In this document: piece by piece, positions 44,154 to 53,873 of the stretch
Position numbering within the stretch: position 1 is the stretch's first letter
How the letters are laid out: each line of letters starts with the position of its first letter
Assembly: GCF_003591485.1 (NCBI RefSeq)
Contig: NZ_QZCF01000012.1
Location: 52,739 to 116,738 of the forward strand
DNA: 64,000 nucleotides
Direction: 5' to 3'
Source of the DNA: Paenibacillus sp. 1011MAR3C5
GTDB lineage: Bacteria; Bacillota; Bacilli; Paenibacillales; Paenibacillaceae
Notes under the pieces: generated by a model
Databases searched by the model: none
What the model saw: only the letters and a program-made list of their open reading frames with translations
Told to the model about the DNA's origin: nothing
Program-made: the position numbers and the translations under genes

Positions 44154-45269
44154 ATGGCTTCTAAGATTTGGCTTTCTTCGCCTCATATGAGCGCTGAGGG
44201 CTACGAGATGGAGTATGTAAAAGAAGCGTTTGAAACAAACTGGATTGCCCCGTTAGGACCAAATGTAAATGAGTTTGAAAAGGAGTTGGCTGCAAAAGTT
44301 GGTAGTAAATCAGCTGCCGCAACAGTCACGGGCACAGCTGCAATACAACTAGCTCTTAGATCAGCAGGGGTTAAGGAAGATGATATCGTCCTTTGCCAGT
44401 CCTTAACTTTCTCTGCTACAGCTAATCCAATTGTATACGAGAAAGCCACCCCAGTTTTTATTGATAGCAACTATGAAACGTGGAATATGGATCCCGACGC
44501 ATTAGAGAAGGCATTTGAGAAATATGGGAGTCGGGTAAAAGCAGTACTAGTCGTGCATTTATATGGTTTGTCTGCAGATATGGACAGAATTGCAGCTATT
44601 TGTAAGAGGCACAATGTGGCATTAATTGAGGATGCTGCGGAATCACTTGGTACATACTACAAAGGAAAACATACCGGAACAATTGGTGAATTTGGGATTT
44701 TTTCATTTAACGGAAACAAAATAATAACAACATCGGGCGGTGGCATGCTCGTATCTGATAATGAAGAGAAAATTGCTAAAACGAGGTTTTGGGCAACCCA
44801 ATCCAGGGATAAAGCTAGGCACTATCAGCATAGCGAATTAGGCTTCAATTACCGAATGAGCAATGTTGCGGCTGGAATTGGAAGAGGGCAGCTTAAGGTG
44901 TTGGATCAGAGAGTTGCAAAGAAAAAATATATTTTTGAGTTTTATAAAAGCGAGCTTGGTAAATTGAAGGGCATAGAGTTTATGCCAATAAATGAGTGGA
45001 ATAAGCCGAACTATTGGTTGTCCTGTATTACTTTGAATGGAAAAGTAAGACCCATTGAGATTATGGAAAAACTCGAAGAGGAATATATCGAATCAAGGCC
45101 AGTATGGAAGCCGATGCACATGCAGCCGTTTTTTGCTGAGTATGATTATGTAGGTTCAGATGTAAGTGAGAGGCTTTTTGAGAATGGTGTGTGTTTGCCA
45201 TCTGATACGAAGATGACTGATGAGGATCTTGAGAGAATATGCGGGATTATTAAATTGTTATGGAAATAG
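44154..45269 (+). CDS. DegT/PglE-type UDP-4-keto-sugar aminotransferase
   Basis: 371 residues of the fold-type I sugar aminotransferase family. IWLSSPHMSAEGYEMEYVKEAF starts it, GTAAIQLALR binds PLP phosphate, HLYGLSADMDRI and EDAAESLGTYYKGKHTGTIG follow, and the PLP lysine is in FSFNGNKIITTSGGGM near residue 190. It would make the UDP-4-amino sugar from the PglF product. ATG 44154 behind GAAGGAGCG is the start; the longer frame from GTG 44010 would run through the structured RNA. Confidence 0.92.
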   Translation: MASKIWLSSPHMSAEGYEMEYVKEAFETNWIAPLGPNVNEFEKELAAKVGSKSAAATVTGTAAIQLALRSAGVKEDDIVLCQSLTFSATANPIVYEKATPVFIDSNYETWNMDPDALEKAFEKYGSRVKAVLVVHLYGLSADMDRIAAICKRHNVALIEDAAESLGTYYKGKHTGTIGEFGIFSFNGNKIITTSGGGMLVSDNEEKIAKTRFWATQSRDKARHYQHSELGFNYRMSNVAAGIGRGQLKVLDQRVAKKKYIFEFYKSELGKLKGIEFMPINEWNKPNYWLSCITLNGKVRPIEIMEKLEEEYIESRPVWKPMHMQPFFAEYDYVGSDVSERLFENGVCLPSDTKMTDEDLERICGIIKLLWK

Positions 45270-45279
45270 AGTGGATGAT

Positions 45280-45927
45280 ATGAATGTGACTGAAGCTAAA
45301 CTACGTAAAGGTATATATAGAAAATTTCTCAAACGACCAATGGACTTCATTTTGTCTTTGATGGCGATTATCGTTTTGTGTCCTATACTTATAACCATAG
45401 CAATTCTTGTTAGGTTGAAGCTCGGTAGTCCGATACTGTTTAAGCAGAAAAGACCTGGACTTAATGAGAAAATCTTTACCATGTATAAATTCAGAACGAT
45501 GACGGATGAGAAAAACGAAAAGGGTGAGCTGCTTCCAGACTCAGTTAGGCTTACTAAGTTTGGTAGGATGCTAAGATCATCATCTTTAGATGAACTTCCT
45601 GAGTTATTCAATATACTAAAAGGTGATATGAGTATTGTGGGGCCAAGGCCATTACTTATTCAATACTTAGATCTCTATAATGAACATCAACAGAGAAGAC
45701 ATGAAGTGAGGCCTGGTCTTTCAGGACAAGCTCAAGTCAATGGGCGTAATGCTATTAGCTGGGAAGATAAATTCAATCTTGATGTTGAGTATGTAGATAA
45801 TATTAGCTTCTTAGGCGATTGGAAGATTATCTTTCTAACCATAAAAAAGGTACTTGTTAAGGAAGGCATCAATTCAAATAACTCGGTTACGATGGAGCCA
45901 TTTAGAAGAAGTGAAATTAAGCATTAA
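45280..45927 (+). CDS. initiating sugar-phosphate transferase (PglC/WcaJ-like)
   Basis: 215 residues of the monotopic phosphoglycosyltransferase family. One N-terminal re-entrant helix (DFILSLMAIIVLCPILITIAIL), then GSPILFKQKRPG, MYKFRTM, SSLDELPELFNILKGDMSIVGPRPL and RPGLSGQAQVNGRN. It loads the first sugar phosphate onto undecaprenyl phosphate. ATG 45280 is preferred; the longer frame overlaps the aminotransferase. In bacillosamine loci the acetyltransferase PglD follows, and a decayed copy does here. Confidence 0.93.
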   Translation: MNVTEAKLRKGIYRKFLKRPMDFILSLMAIIVLCPILITIAILVRLKLGSPILFKQKRPGLNEKIFTMYKFRTMTDEKNEKGELLPDSVRLTKFGRMLRSSSLDELPELFNILKGDMSIVGPRPLLIQYLDLYNEHQQRRHEVRPGLSGQAQVNGRNAISWEDKFNLDVEYVDNISFLGDWKIIFLTIKKVLVKEGINSNNSVTMEPFRRSEIKH

Positions 45928-45983
45928 GATACTGAAAATGCTGCAATCATACATTTATTAGTCCTAAAAGGGATGTACTTATC

Positions 45984-46330
45984 ATGAAAGACAAATTGAT
46001 TATATAGTGCCAGTGAATACTGAAGGGTAGTTGCTGAAATCGCAATAAAAAATAAGTGGTAAAGCATCGCAATCCTCAATGATGACGAGGTAAGACCGTT
46101 GATGCTTTTACATATAAATATGATACTGATTTCTTAGTTGCTAGTGGAAATGATGCGATTAGAGAAATACGTGGCTGCAATATACCTTCCAATGTCCAAT
46201 AACCAATTTGAAAAAATAAAGTGGCAAACGATATTGCAAAAAGTATTTGCGAAAAGTGCATGATCGGTTACGATGGCGGTAAGGGACATAGCAATTTCTC
46301 CTTTGGTATGAGTTGCCGTGGTTTTTACCA
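45984..46330 (+). pseudogene. decayed NeuD/PglD/EpsM-type acetyltransferase
   Basis: Pieces of the N-terminal half can be read in several frames: MKDKLII-stop from ATG 45984; VVAEIAIKNKW-stop-SIAILNDDE in a second frame near 46026-46090; and FTYKYDTDFLVASGNDAIREI near 46105-46170 in a third. The order and wording match NeuD/PglD proteins (start, VVAE helix, FLDDD strand, IGNN motif). The left-handed beta-helix half is not recognisable. At least two stops and two frame changes make it non-functional. It sits immediately after the PglC homologue, where pglD usually lies. Confidence 0.72.
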
Positions 46331-46451
46331 CTAGGAGAGCGCTTTGTCTCTATTCTTTTTTGATTATACAGATTACTACTGGAAGCAAGATTTATGTTGG
46401 GGTTCCGTTGAGGGAAATAAACTAAATATTACTGAATTTGAGGTACTTAAA

Positions 46452-47729
46452 TTGAAGAAGAAAATCTGGTTATGGAACCATTATGCAACTGATATGTATA
46501 AGAATAAAGGTGGAAGACACTATTGGTTTGCTGAGAATTTAATTAATAAAGAATATGAAGCCACTGTATTCTGCGCTAATACATATCATAACAATTCAGA
46601 GTTTATTGATACTGGTAGGAAGAAATATGCAACGGAAAATTTAAATGGTATTCCATTTGTATTTGTCAAAACATCTACGGCATTAGGTAATGGTTTAGAT
46701 AGAGTAAAAAATATGGGGCTATTTTATTGGAATTTATTTTCTGTTGCTAAAGCATTTGAAAAAGAAAATGGAAAACCGGATGTAATCGTTGCCTCAAGTG
46801 TTCATCCGCTTACAATGGTTGCTGGAATACAAATAGCAAAGAAAATGAATGTGCCTTGTATTTGTGAAATACGTGATTTGTGGCCTGAAGCCATTTTTTC
46901 TTTTAATAAAGCCAAAGAAAATAGCATACTAGGTAAAATCCTAGTGACTGGTGAACATTGGATTTATAAAAAAGCAGATGCTTTAATATTCACCAAAGAA
47001 GGTGATACGGATTATATTAAGGAGAAAAAATGGGATATCAAACAAGGTGGCGATATCAAATTAGATAAAGCCCACTACATAAATAATGGTGTAGATGTTG
47101 AGGCATTTAATAAATCTGTAAATGAAAAAGTCATTAAAGATGAAGACTTAGAGTCAGGAAAGTTTAATGTTGTTTATGTAGGAGCTATAAGACCAGTTAA
47201 TAATGTTGGGAATATTCTTGATGCAGCAAAGCTTTTAAAAGGTGATAAAGATATTCAATTCTTAATCTACGGGGATGGAATACAAAAAGAGATGCTTGAA
47301 AAGAGAGTTGTAGATGAGGGTTTAGACAATGTAAAAATAAAGGGCTTTGTGAATAAACAGTATATTCCTTATATCTTAAGCAAGTCATCTGTGAATATAC
47401 TAAATTACTCTCAAACTCAATACAACTGGGCAAGAGGTAATAGTTCAAATAAGTTGTTTGAGTATATGGCTTCCGGTAAGCCAATCATATCTACTGTAAA
47501 GATGGGATATTCAATAATTGAAAAATACAAGTGTGGAATGGAATTAGAAAATAGTACCCCAGAAGAGTTGGTAAAGGCAATAGTTGATATTAAAAAAATG
47601 CCTGAACACGAGTATAGGCTTCTTGGAACCAATGCAAAAAGTGGGGCAAAAGATTTTGACTATACAGTTCTTACTCAAAAACTGATAAATGTAATCGATA
47701 CAGTTATGGAGGAGAATAAAAATGATTAA
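46452..47729 (+). CDS. glycosyltransferase, GT4 family
   Basis: About 425 residues from TTG 46452 behind GAGGT; the frame extends to 46344, but the extra residues do not look like a family N-terminus. KIWLWNHYATDMYKNKGGRHYW resembles WbuB/EpsF-type transferases. The C-terminal GT-B domain has FNVVYVGAIRPVNNVGNILDAAKLL and the nucleotide-sugar site SSNKLFEYMASGKPII. Codon use is AT-rich compared with the core genes, suggesting horizontal origin. Overlaps the next gene by 8 bases. Confidence 0.88.
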   Translation: MKKKIWLWNHYATDMYKNKGGRHYWFAENLINKEYEATVFCANTYHNNSEFIDTGRKKYATENLNGIPFVFVKTSTALGNGLDRVKNMGLFYWNLFSVAKAFEKENGKPDVIVASSVHPLTMVAGIQIAKKMNVPCICEIRDLWPEAIFSFNKAKENSILGKILVTGEHWIYKKADALIFTKEGDTDYIKEKKWDIKQGGDIKLDKAHYINNGVDVEAFNKSVNEKVIKDEDLESGKFNVVYVGAIRPVNNVGNILDAAKLLKGDKDIQFLIYGDGIQKEMLEKRVVDEGLDNVKIKGFVNKQYIPYILSKSSVNILNYSQTQYNWARGNSSNKLFEYMASGKPIISTVKMGYSIIEKYKCGMELENSTPEELVKAIVDIKKMPEHEYRLLGTNAKSGAKDFDYTVLTQKLINVIDTVMEENKND

Positions 47730-48942
47730 TGTAATAGGGTTAGGCTATATTGGCCTTCCAACTGCTTTAATGTTTGCTAAAAGTGGAGTCAAGATTGTAG
47801 GAACAGACTTGAATGAAAAGTTGGTAGATTCGCTTTCAAAAGGAAAACTTACTTTTGAAGAAAAAGGATTAGAGGACCTGTTTAATGCAGCAATTGAAAG
47901 TGGCATTGAATTCACAACTAAGTATCAAAAGACTGATACGTACATAGTTGCAGTTCCTACACCTTATATAAATTCAAGTAAGAAACTAGATCCTAAGTAT
48001 GTTATATCGGCAGTAAATAGGGTTCTTGATGTGTGCGAAAAAGGTGCTGTGATTATTATTGAATCAACGATATCACCGGGATCGATTGATAAATATGTCA
48101 GGCCTGAAATAGAAAACAGAGGAATTTCCATTGGGAAAGATATTCATCTCATACATGCCCCAGAGAGAATTATTCCTGGAAATATGATCTATGAACTTGA
48201 ACATAATTCAAGAACCATCGGTGCAGATGATCCAGCTATCGGTGAGCAAGTAAAAAAAATATATTCAAGTTTCTGTAAATCGGAAATTGTTGTTACAGAT
48301 ATAAGATCAGCTGAGATGTCAAAAGTAGTTGAAAATACTTATCGAGATGTAAATATTGCTTTTGCAAATGAATTAGCCAAGATTTGTAGAGCGGATAATA
48401 TGAACGTTTATGAAATTATCCAAATTGCTAACAAACATCCCCGAGTGAATATTCTTCAACCGGGTCCTGGAGTAGGCGGACACTGTATTTCGGTTGATCC
48501 TTGGTTCTTAGTAGGAGACTATCCTGATCTTACGAACTTAATTCTAACAGCAAGAAAAATCAATGATTCTATGCCTTCACACGTTCTAAGAAGAATTAGA
48601 GATATCATGAGAGAGCATGGCATAACGGATATTACTAAAATAGGTGTGTATGGACTCGCATATAAGGAAAATATTGATGATACAAGAGAAAGTCCAACCT
48701 TACAGCTTCTCGAAAAAATGGATGAGCATTTGGCCGTTGGGGTTAAAGTATTTGATCCTTTTATTAAAGAAAGAATGGTTGATCATCAGGTCATGAACTT
48801 TGAAGATTTCTTGGATGAAATAGAGATTTTGGTTATTATTACGGCTCACGATCACATTAAGAATAACCTTGAATTTATCAAGAATAAATTGATTCTTGAC
48901 ACAAAAAATATATGTAATTTTGATGGGGTCTACAAACTCTAA
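47722..48942 (+). CDS. UDP-N-acetylmannosaminuronate-type dehydrogenase (WecC-like)
   Basis: 406 residues of the UDP-sugar 6-dehydrogenase family. NAD site VIGLGYIGLPTALMFAKSGVKIVGTD, AVPTPY, ESTISPGS, APERIIPGNMIYEL and the catalytic cysteine in GPGVGGHCISVDPWFLVG near residue 255. The APERIIPG wording is typical of WecC, which oxidises UDP-ManNAc. The partner epimerase WecB that makes UDP-ManNAc is only a broken fragment immediately downstream. Confidence 0.9.
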   Translation: MINVIGLGYIGLPTALMFAKSGVKIVGTDLNEKLVDSLSKGKLTFEEKGLEDLFNAAIESGIEFTTKYQKTDTYIVAVPTPYINSSKKLDPKYVISAVNRVLDVCEKGAVIIIESTISPGSIDKYVRPEIENRGISIGKDIHLIHAPERIIPGNMIYELEHNSRTIGADDPAIGEQVKKIYSSFCKSEIVVTDIRSAEMSKVVENTYRDVNIAFANELAKICRADNMNVYEIIQIANKHPRVNILQPGPGVGGHCISVDPWFLVGDYPDLTNLILTARKINDSMPSHVLRRIRDIMREHGITDITKIGVYGLAYKENIDDTRESPTLQLLEKMDEHLAVGVKVFDPFIKERMVDHQVMNFEDFLDEIEILVIITAHDHIKNNLEFIKNKLILDTKNICNFDGVYKL

Positions 48943-48943
48943 G

Positions 48944-49077
48944 TCTTGGAACAAACCTGAAGCAATAGAGATGATGCCCATTAGTATAAGAACTGGAGAC
49001 AAGAGGAAACCATAATACAATCGTTTGTGTCACTGGTCGTCATAGAGAAATGATGCTAGACTGGACTCCGGACGTAT
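48944..49077 (+). pseudogene. remnant of a WecB-type UDP-GlcNAc 2-epimerase
   Basis: Right after the dehydrogenase stop one frame reads SWNKPEAIEMMPISIRTGDKRKP-stop, matching the GTRPEAIKMAP start of WecB/MnaA. A second frame at 49018-49077 reads TIVCVTGRHREMMLDWTPDV-stop, matching the conserved VTGQHREMLDQ stretch. The remaining 300 or so residues are missing. This is a short N-terminal relic of a deleted or decayed gene. Confidence 0.72.
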
Positions 49078-49195
49078 AATATTTATTCTCCAATCTGTAG
49101 AAATTTAATAGACAAACTAAGCAGATTCTACAAAGCAATTGTATTATAGACAAAACTGATGACGAGTCTTAAGAACTCAACTGGGGTGATTATTA

Positions 49196-50509
49196 ATGGG
49201 ACTGTATGAAGATATAAGCATTAAGAAAGAGAGGATATCCGTAATTGGATTAGGGTATGTAGGTCTTCCTCTTGCAATTGAGTTATCTAAAAAATTTAGT
49301 GTTGTTGGATTCGATATTAATGAGGCTAAATTAGATAAATACAAAAAAGGTGTAGACATTACTAACGAGGTAGGAAACCAAGCCATTCAAGAATCGCAAA
49401 TAGACTTTACAAGTGATCAAAGTAAAATTAAACAATGCAAGTTTCATATCGTAGCAGTACCAACTCCTATTAATAGTGATAAAACACCTGATTTGTCCCC
49501 AGTCATTGGAGCAAGTGAAATAGTAGGCAAAAATCTAATTAAGGGATCAATAGTTGTATTTGAATCAACTGTATATCCAGGTACAACAGAAGAAATCTGT
49601 ATACCAATACTTGAGCAAACCTCAGGTTTGAAGTTTGGCACTGATTTTAAAGTAGGCTATTCTCCTGAAAGAATCAATCCGGGAGATAAAGTAAACACAT
49701 TAACTAAAATCACAAAGGTAGTTTCGGGATCGGATGATGAAGCATTAAATATAATATCCAGTGTATATAATGCTATAATTGATGCTGGTGTGCATAAAGC
49801 GGAATCAATTAAAGTTGCAGAAGCAGCTAAAGTTATTGAAAACTCACAACGTGATATTAATATTGCATTTATGAATGAGTTGGCTATTGTATTCAACAAA
49901 ATGAATATTAACACAAAGGCTGTGTTAGAAGCGGCAGGAACAAAATGGAACTTCCTAAAATTTACTCCAGGTCTTGTCGGTGGACATTGTATTGGAGTGG
50001 ATCCTTATTATTTCACCTATAAGGCTGAACTACTAGGGTATCATTCGCAAATTATTCTTGCAGGAAGAAAAATAAACGATGACATGGGTAAGTATGTTGC
50101 GAGTAACATTATTAAGAGCCTAATTAAGGCTGATAAACATGTTAAAGGCTCTAGAGTCGCTATTTTAGGAATTACTTTTAAAGAAAATTGTCCTGATGTA
50201 AGAAATACCAAGGTAATCGATATCATAAACGAACTACAAGAATATGGTGTAGAGATTCTAGTGTATGATCCTGTTGCTGATAAAGAAGAAGTATGGCATG
50301 AATATAATATTTCATTAGTTGAACGCAATAATCTGAGGGAACTGGATGGAATGGTGGTTTCTGTTGCCCATAGTGAATTTACGCAATTAGAAGTCTCCTA
50401 TGTGGATACCTTATTCAAAGAAACTGGAGATAAAGTATTGGTAGATATTAAGAGTATACTAAACAAAAATGTATACGAAAAAAGAGGGTACCATTATTGG
50501 AGTTTATAA
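49196..50509 (+). CDS. nucleotide-sugar 6-dehydrogenase (TviB/WbpA/VipA-like)
   Basis: 437 residues. NAD site VIGLGYVGLPLAIELSKKFSVVGFD near residue 15, ESTVYPGTTEE, SPERINPGDK and the catalytic cysteine in GLVGGHCIGVDPYYFTYKAELLG near residue 264; C-terminal GITFKENCPDVRNTKV. The SPERINPGD wording is typical of the branch acting on UDP-GlcNAc or UDP-GalNAc to give hexosaminuronic acids. ATG follows GGGGTGATTATTA. No 4-epimerase partner is seen in the cluster. Confidence 0.9.
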   Translation: MGLYEDISIKKERISVIGLGYVGLPLAIELSKKFSVVGFDINEAKLDKYKKGVDITNEVGNQAIQESQIDFTSDQSKIKQCKFHIVAVPTPINSDKTPDLSPVIGASEIVGKNLIKGSIVVFESTVYPGTTEEICIPILEQTSGLKFGTDFKVGYSPERINPGDKVNTLTKITKVVSGSDDEALNIISSVYNAIIDAGVHKAESIKVAEAAKVIENSQRDINIAFMNELAIVFNKMNINTKAVLEAAGTKWNFLKFTPGLVGGHCIGVDPYYFTYKAELLGYHSQIILAGRKINDDMGKYVASNIIKSLIKADKHVKGSRVAILGITFKENCPDVRNTKVIDIINELQEYGVEILVYDPVADKEEVWHEYNISLVERNNLRELDGMVVSVAHSEFTQLEVSYVDTLFKETGDKVLVDIKSILNKNVYEKRGYHYWSL

Positions 50510-50533
50510 TAAACCTTAAGTGAGGGCCTGGTA

Positions 50534-51667
50534 ATGAGTATCCTACATATTTGTTCTTATTATATCAGTAGTAAATTGTACAAAAATTTAGTTAATGAAC
50601 TGTCGAGTCAGCGTATTACTACTCAGCATATATTCGTGCCGGTAAAAGATGAGAAACAACTTGGGTTACACCAAATTTCAAATCACAATGTGCATTTTTA
50701 CTACAGGCATATGTTGAGGAAATGGGATAGGTTTCTATATTTCCATAAAATAAAGAAGCAAATGAAAGAAGTTGAAAGAAGTATTTTATTGAATCAAAAA
50801 ATCGACTTCATACATGCTCATACGGTCTTTAGTGATGGAGGTACAGCATATAAACTTCATCAGAAATACGGAGTCAAATATATTGTTACTATCCGTAATA
50901 CAGACATAAATAAATTTTATAAGTATGGTTATCATTTAAGACCGTTTATGCATAAAATTCTTCTAAACTCAAGCGCAATTATATTCATCTCACATGCTTA
51001 TAAAAAACAAATGTTGAGATTAATTCCTGAGAAGATAGCTAATCAAATCGCAGAAAAAATTCAAGTTGTGCCAAATGGAATAGATCAGTATTGGATCGAA
51101 AATGTTGTGAAACAACCAAGACAATTAAGTAACGATCAGTTGAAGCTCATTTTTATAGGAAATATTGATAAAAATAAGAATGTGCATAATATTATATATG
51201 CAATGTCAAAATACAAGCAACATGGCGGTCAGATTACTTTAGATATAGTAGGCACTGGTCCGTGCCTTATTGAAGTAATGGAGATAGTCACCAAACTTGG
51301 GTTGACAGAAGAAGTTAAACATCATGGATATATATCAGATAAAAATGCAGTTCTAGAAATACTGACTTCATGCGACATATTTATAATGCCGTCATACAAT
51401 GAAACTTTTGGATTAGTATATATAGAGGCATTGTCACAGGGCCTTCCCATAATTTATTCAAAAGATCAAGGAGTAGATGGCTTTTTTGACAGAGACCCTG
51501 TTGGGGTAGCAGTAGATCCTTCAAAAGTACAGGACATTGTCGGTGCTTTCTCAACAATAAAATCTCAGTACTATGAAATGTCTAATAATGCAATTGAGCA
51601 ATCTCGTAAATTCAATTGGCCTTCACTAGCTAAAGAGTTTATTGAAATCTATAAAAACAAAGTTTGA
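50534..51667 (+). CDS. glycosyltransferase, GT4 family
   Basis: 377 residues of the GT-B fold. The acceptor domain has IDFIHAHTVFSDGGTAYKLHQKYG, and the donor domain VPNGIDQYWI, LKLIFIGNIDKNKNVHNIIYAM and the EX7E motif region MPSYNETFGLVYIEALSQGLPII. ATG follows GAGGGCCTGGTA. Overlaps the decayed polymerase gene by 4 bases. AT-rich. Confidence 0.88.
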   Translation: MSILHICSYYISSKLYKNLVNELSSQRITTQHIFVPVKDEKQLGLHQISNHNVHFYYRHMLRKWDRFLYFHKIKKQMKEVERSILLNQKIDFIHAHTVFSDGGTAYKLHQKYGVKYIVTIRNTDINKFYKYGYHLRPFMHKILLNSSAIIFISHAYKKQMLRLIPEKIANQIAEKIQVVPNGIDQYWIENVVKQPRQLSNDQLKLIFIGNIDKNKNVHNIIYAMSKYKQHGGQITLDIVGTGPCLIEVMEIVTKLGLTEEVKHHGYISDKNAVLEILTSCDIFIMPSYNETFGLVYIEALSQGLPIIYSKDQGVDGFFDRDPVGVAVDPSKVQDIVGAFSTIKSQYYEMSNNAIEQSRKFNWPSLAKEFIEIYKNKV

Positions 51668-52821
51668 CTCTAATGTTAAATGCGAAATTCAGTATCCATA
51701 AATTAATTTTTGTAATTACCTTATTATCTAGTTTAATTCCCTTGCAAAGCTTTGAGATTCCGGCTTTATATTTCTTTATGCCTATACGGGCATTTTTCTT
51801 TGTTTTCATGTTAGCAGGAAAAGTAAAAATCCTTAAAGTTTCAAGGGTTATATTATTTCTGTTTGTGATAATAATTATTGAGATTTATATATCGACTTTT
51901 TTTGGGACAACATTGGCATGTGGTCATTTCATATTCCCTGGTGATTCAATTTAATATGTGGCAAGAATGCTATTTGTATTGTATATATCTACTTTCATGT
52001 TTTACGGAGAAATGAAGCCGATTGAATTTATAAAGCTGTTTATGATCATATTAATAGCTGGTATGCTAATCGGTATAATGCAGTGGCTTCCATGGCCAGG
52101 AAGAGTTATGTTTATTAATCTTTATCCATTTAGGGATGGAGAATTACAACTTTCACATTTAACTCGGGAGTTGCATTCAATTAGAGTGCATGGATGGGCT
52201 CAATTTGCCACAGCTAACGGTGGGCTTGCGATGTTAGCTTTTGTATTTGGCTTTTCAGTGTATAATTTTTCGGGAAAGTTTAGAGTTGCTGCATTGGCTC
52301 TAATGTTCCTAGCCGTGTTGAATTTAATTGTGAGCCAAGCAAGGGCTGGCATGTTGGTTTTTGTGTTTGCAATAATTTTATTATGTATTATTTAATTATA
52401 TATTGCTAAAACTTCTTTTAAACACATAGTTAAATACTTAGCGGGTATTATTTTAGTGATTTTTACTGGAGTATGGTTAAACTCTAAAGGCAATCCTTTT
52501 GTAGAGCAAATTGTATATCGCTGGAATGTACTGTCTGAATGTTCAGGTGGAGCAAGGGTGGATCAAATCAAGTAGGGGCTTTCAATAATAAATAACTATC
52601 TCGAATATATTTTTGGCATATCAAAAGCGATACAGAGCCATAGTGGATCTATATTCTACTTGGAAGTCGAACCTGTGAATATTTTCGTGCTCTACGGGGC
52701 AGTAGGATTTCTATTACAATACGGATTAATTCTAGTTATCCTTATCTATTTGTTCAGACAAATAAGAGAGCTAAAGGACAATCCTGTTTGTGTAACCCTA
52801 CTAGCATCGAGGAACGGATAG
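51664..52821 (+). pseudogene. Wzy-type polysaccharide polymerase broken by three in-frame stops
   Basis: One frame of 385 codons runs without any frameshift from ATG/TTG near 51664 to TAG 52819, interrupted at TAA 51952, TAA 52393 and TAG 52573. The conceptual product has about nine or ten hydrophobic segments and the O-antigen-ligase-like landmarks RVHGWAQFATANGGLAML, LNLIVSQARAGMLVF and RWNVLSECSGGARVDQIK-stop-GLSII. The gene follows a glycosyltransferase and precedes a glycosyltransferase and flippase, where wzy belongs. Unless stops are suppressed, the polymer cannot be assembled by this enzyme. Bases 52822-52913 hold nothing recognisable. Confidence 0.8.
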
Positions 52822-52913
52822 ACGCTTTTTTTGTAACTCGTTAAAGGGTTTGAGGAAAAAACATAATATTACCTTAATCAGGAGAAATAATATTATCTTA
52901 AAGGAGTACTTAC

Positions 52914-53873
52914 ATGCTCGAATTAGCCTATACCTTCTTGCTTAGAATAAGAAGAAGAAATTTTAACGGAAAGATGCTTTTTTATATTAGAAGAGCTTTG
53001 AAGTTGTTGGTCAATATAATTTATCCAATATACTACAACATTTTCCCAACTAGTAAAACGGGTATAAACATCAATAAAAACGAAAGTGATGAAAAAATAA
53101 TAATTTCTTTAACTACTTTTCCTGCACGAATAAATACTGTTTGGTTATGTATTGAGACATTATTAAGACAGAAAAAAAAACCTGATGAGATAGTATTGTG
53201 GCTAGCTGATTCTCAATTCGAATCAATAGATCAACTTCCCAAAAATCTAATTAAGCAACAAGAACGTGGTCTTACTATTAAGTTTTGTGAAGACTTAAGA
53301 CCTCATAAAAAATATTATTACACTATTAAAGAGAACCCTAATGCAAATGTAATCATTGTAGACGATGATATGTACTACCCAAACTTTTTGGTAGAAATGC
53401 TTATAGATAAATCTAAAGCATACCCTGGTGCAATTATATGCAACAGAGGACGCTTTATGAAATTTAATGAAAATAATTCAATAGCACCCTACAAGCTATG
53501 GACAAATAATTCAGATACGAATGAGCCGAGTTATGCGTTATGTCCTATAGGTTGTGATGGAGTACTATATCCACCAAATACATTGCATTTAGATGTATTT
53601 AACAAAGATGATATTTATAATCTTTGCCTTAATGCTGATGATTTGTGGTTGAAATTAATGAGTTTAAGAGTAAACACAAAAGCTGTAAAAACTGATGTCA
53701 ATATGATTAGTTTTTTTGATATAATTACTACACAAAAAACGAAATTGACCAGTTTAAATGTTGAAAATGATGGTAATGACATACAGATGCAAAATATTTT
53801 AAAAAAGTACAATATAGATTTTAGTGACTATAATTCTAATCAGAAGCAAGTAGAAAGAGAAGGCCATGAATAA
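52914..53873 (+). CDS. glycosyltransferase (GT2-like, DDD motif)
   Basis: 319 residues. IIISLTTFPARINTVWLCIETLLRQKKKPDEIVLWL opens the GT-A domain, and the metal-binding aspartates are in NVIIVDDDMYYPNFLVEML near residue 149. Further family features are PIGCDGVLYPP and NADDLWLKLMSL. Such enzymes occur in capsule and exopolysaccharide loci. ATG follows AAAGGAG. Overlaps the flippase gene by 8 bases. Confidence 0.82.
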   Translation: MLELAYTFLLRIRRRNFNGKMLFYIRRALKLLVNIIYPIYYNIFPTSKTGININKNESDEKIIISLTTFPARINTVWLCIETLLRQKKKPDEIVLWLADSQFESIDQLPKNLIKQQERGLTIKFCEDLRPHKKYYYTIKENPNANVIIVDDDMYYPNFLVEMLIDKSKAYPGAIICNRGRFMKFNENNSIAPYKLWTNNSDTNEPSYALCPIGCDGVLYPPNTLHLDVFNKDDIYNLCLNADDLWLKLMSLRVNTKAVKTDVNMISFFDIITTQKTKLTSLNVENDGNDIQMQNILKKYNIDFSDYNSNQKQVEREGHE

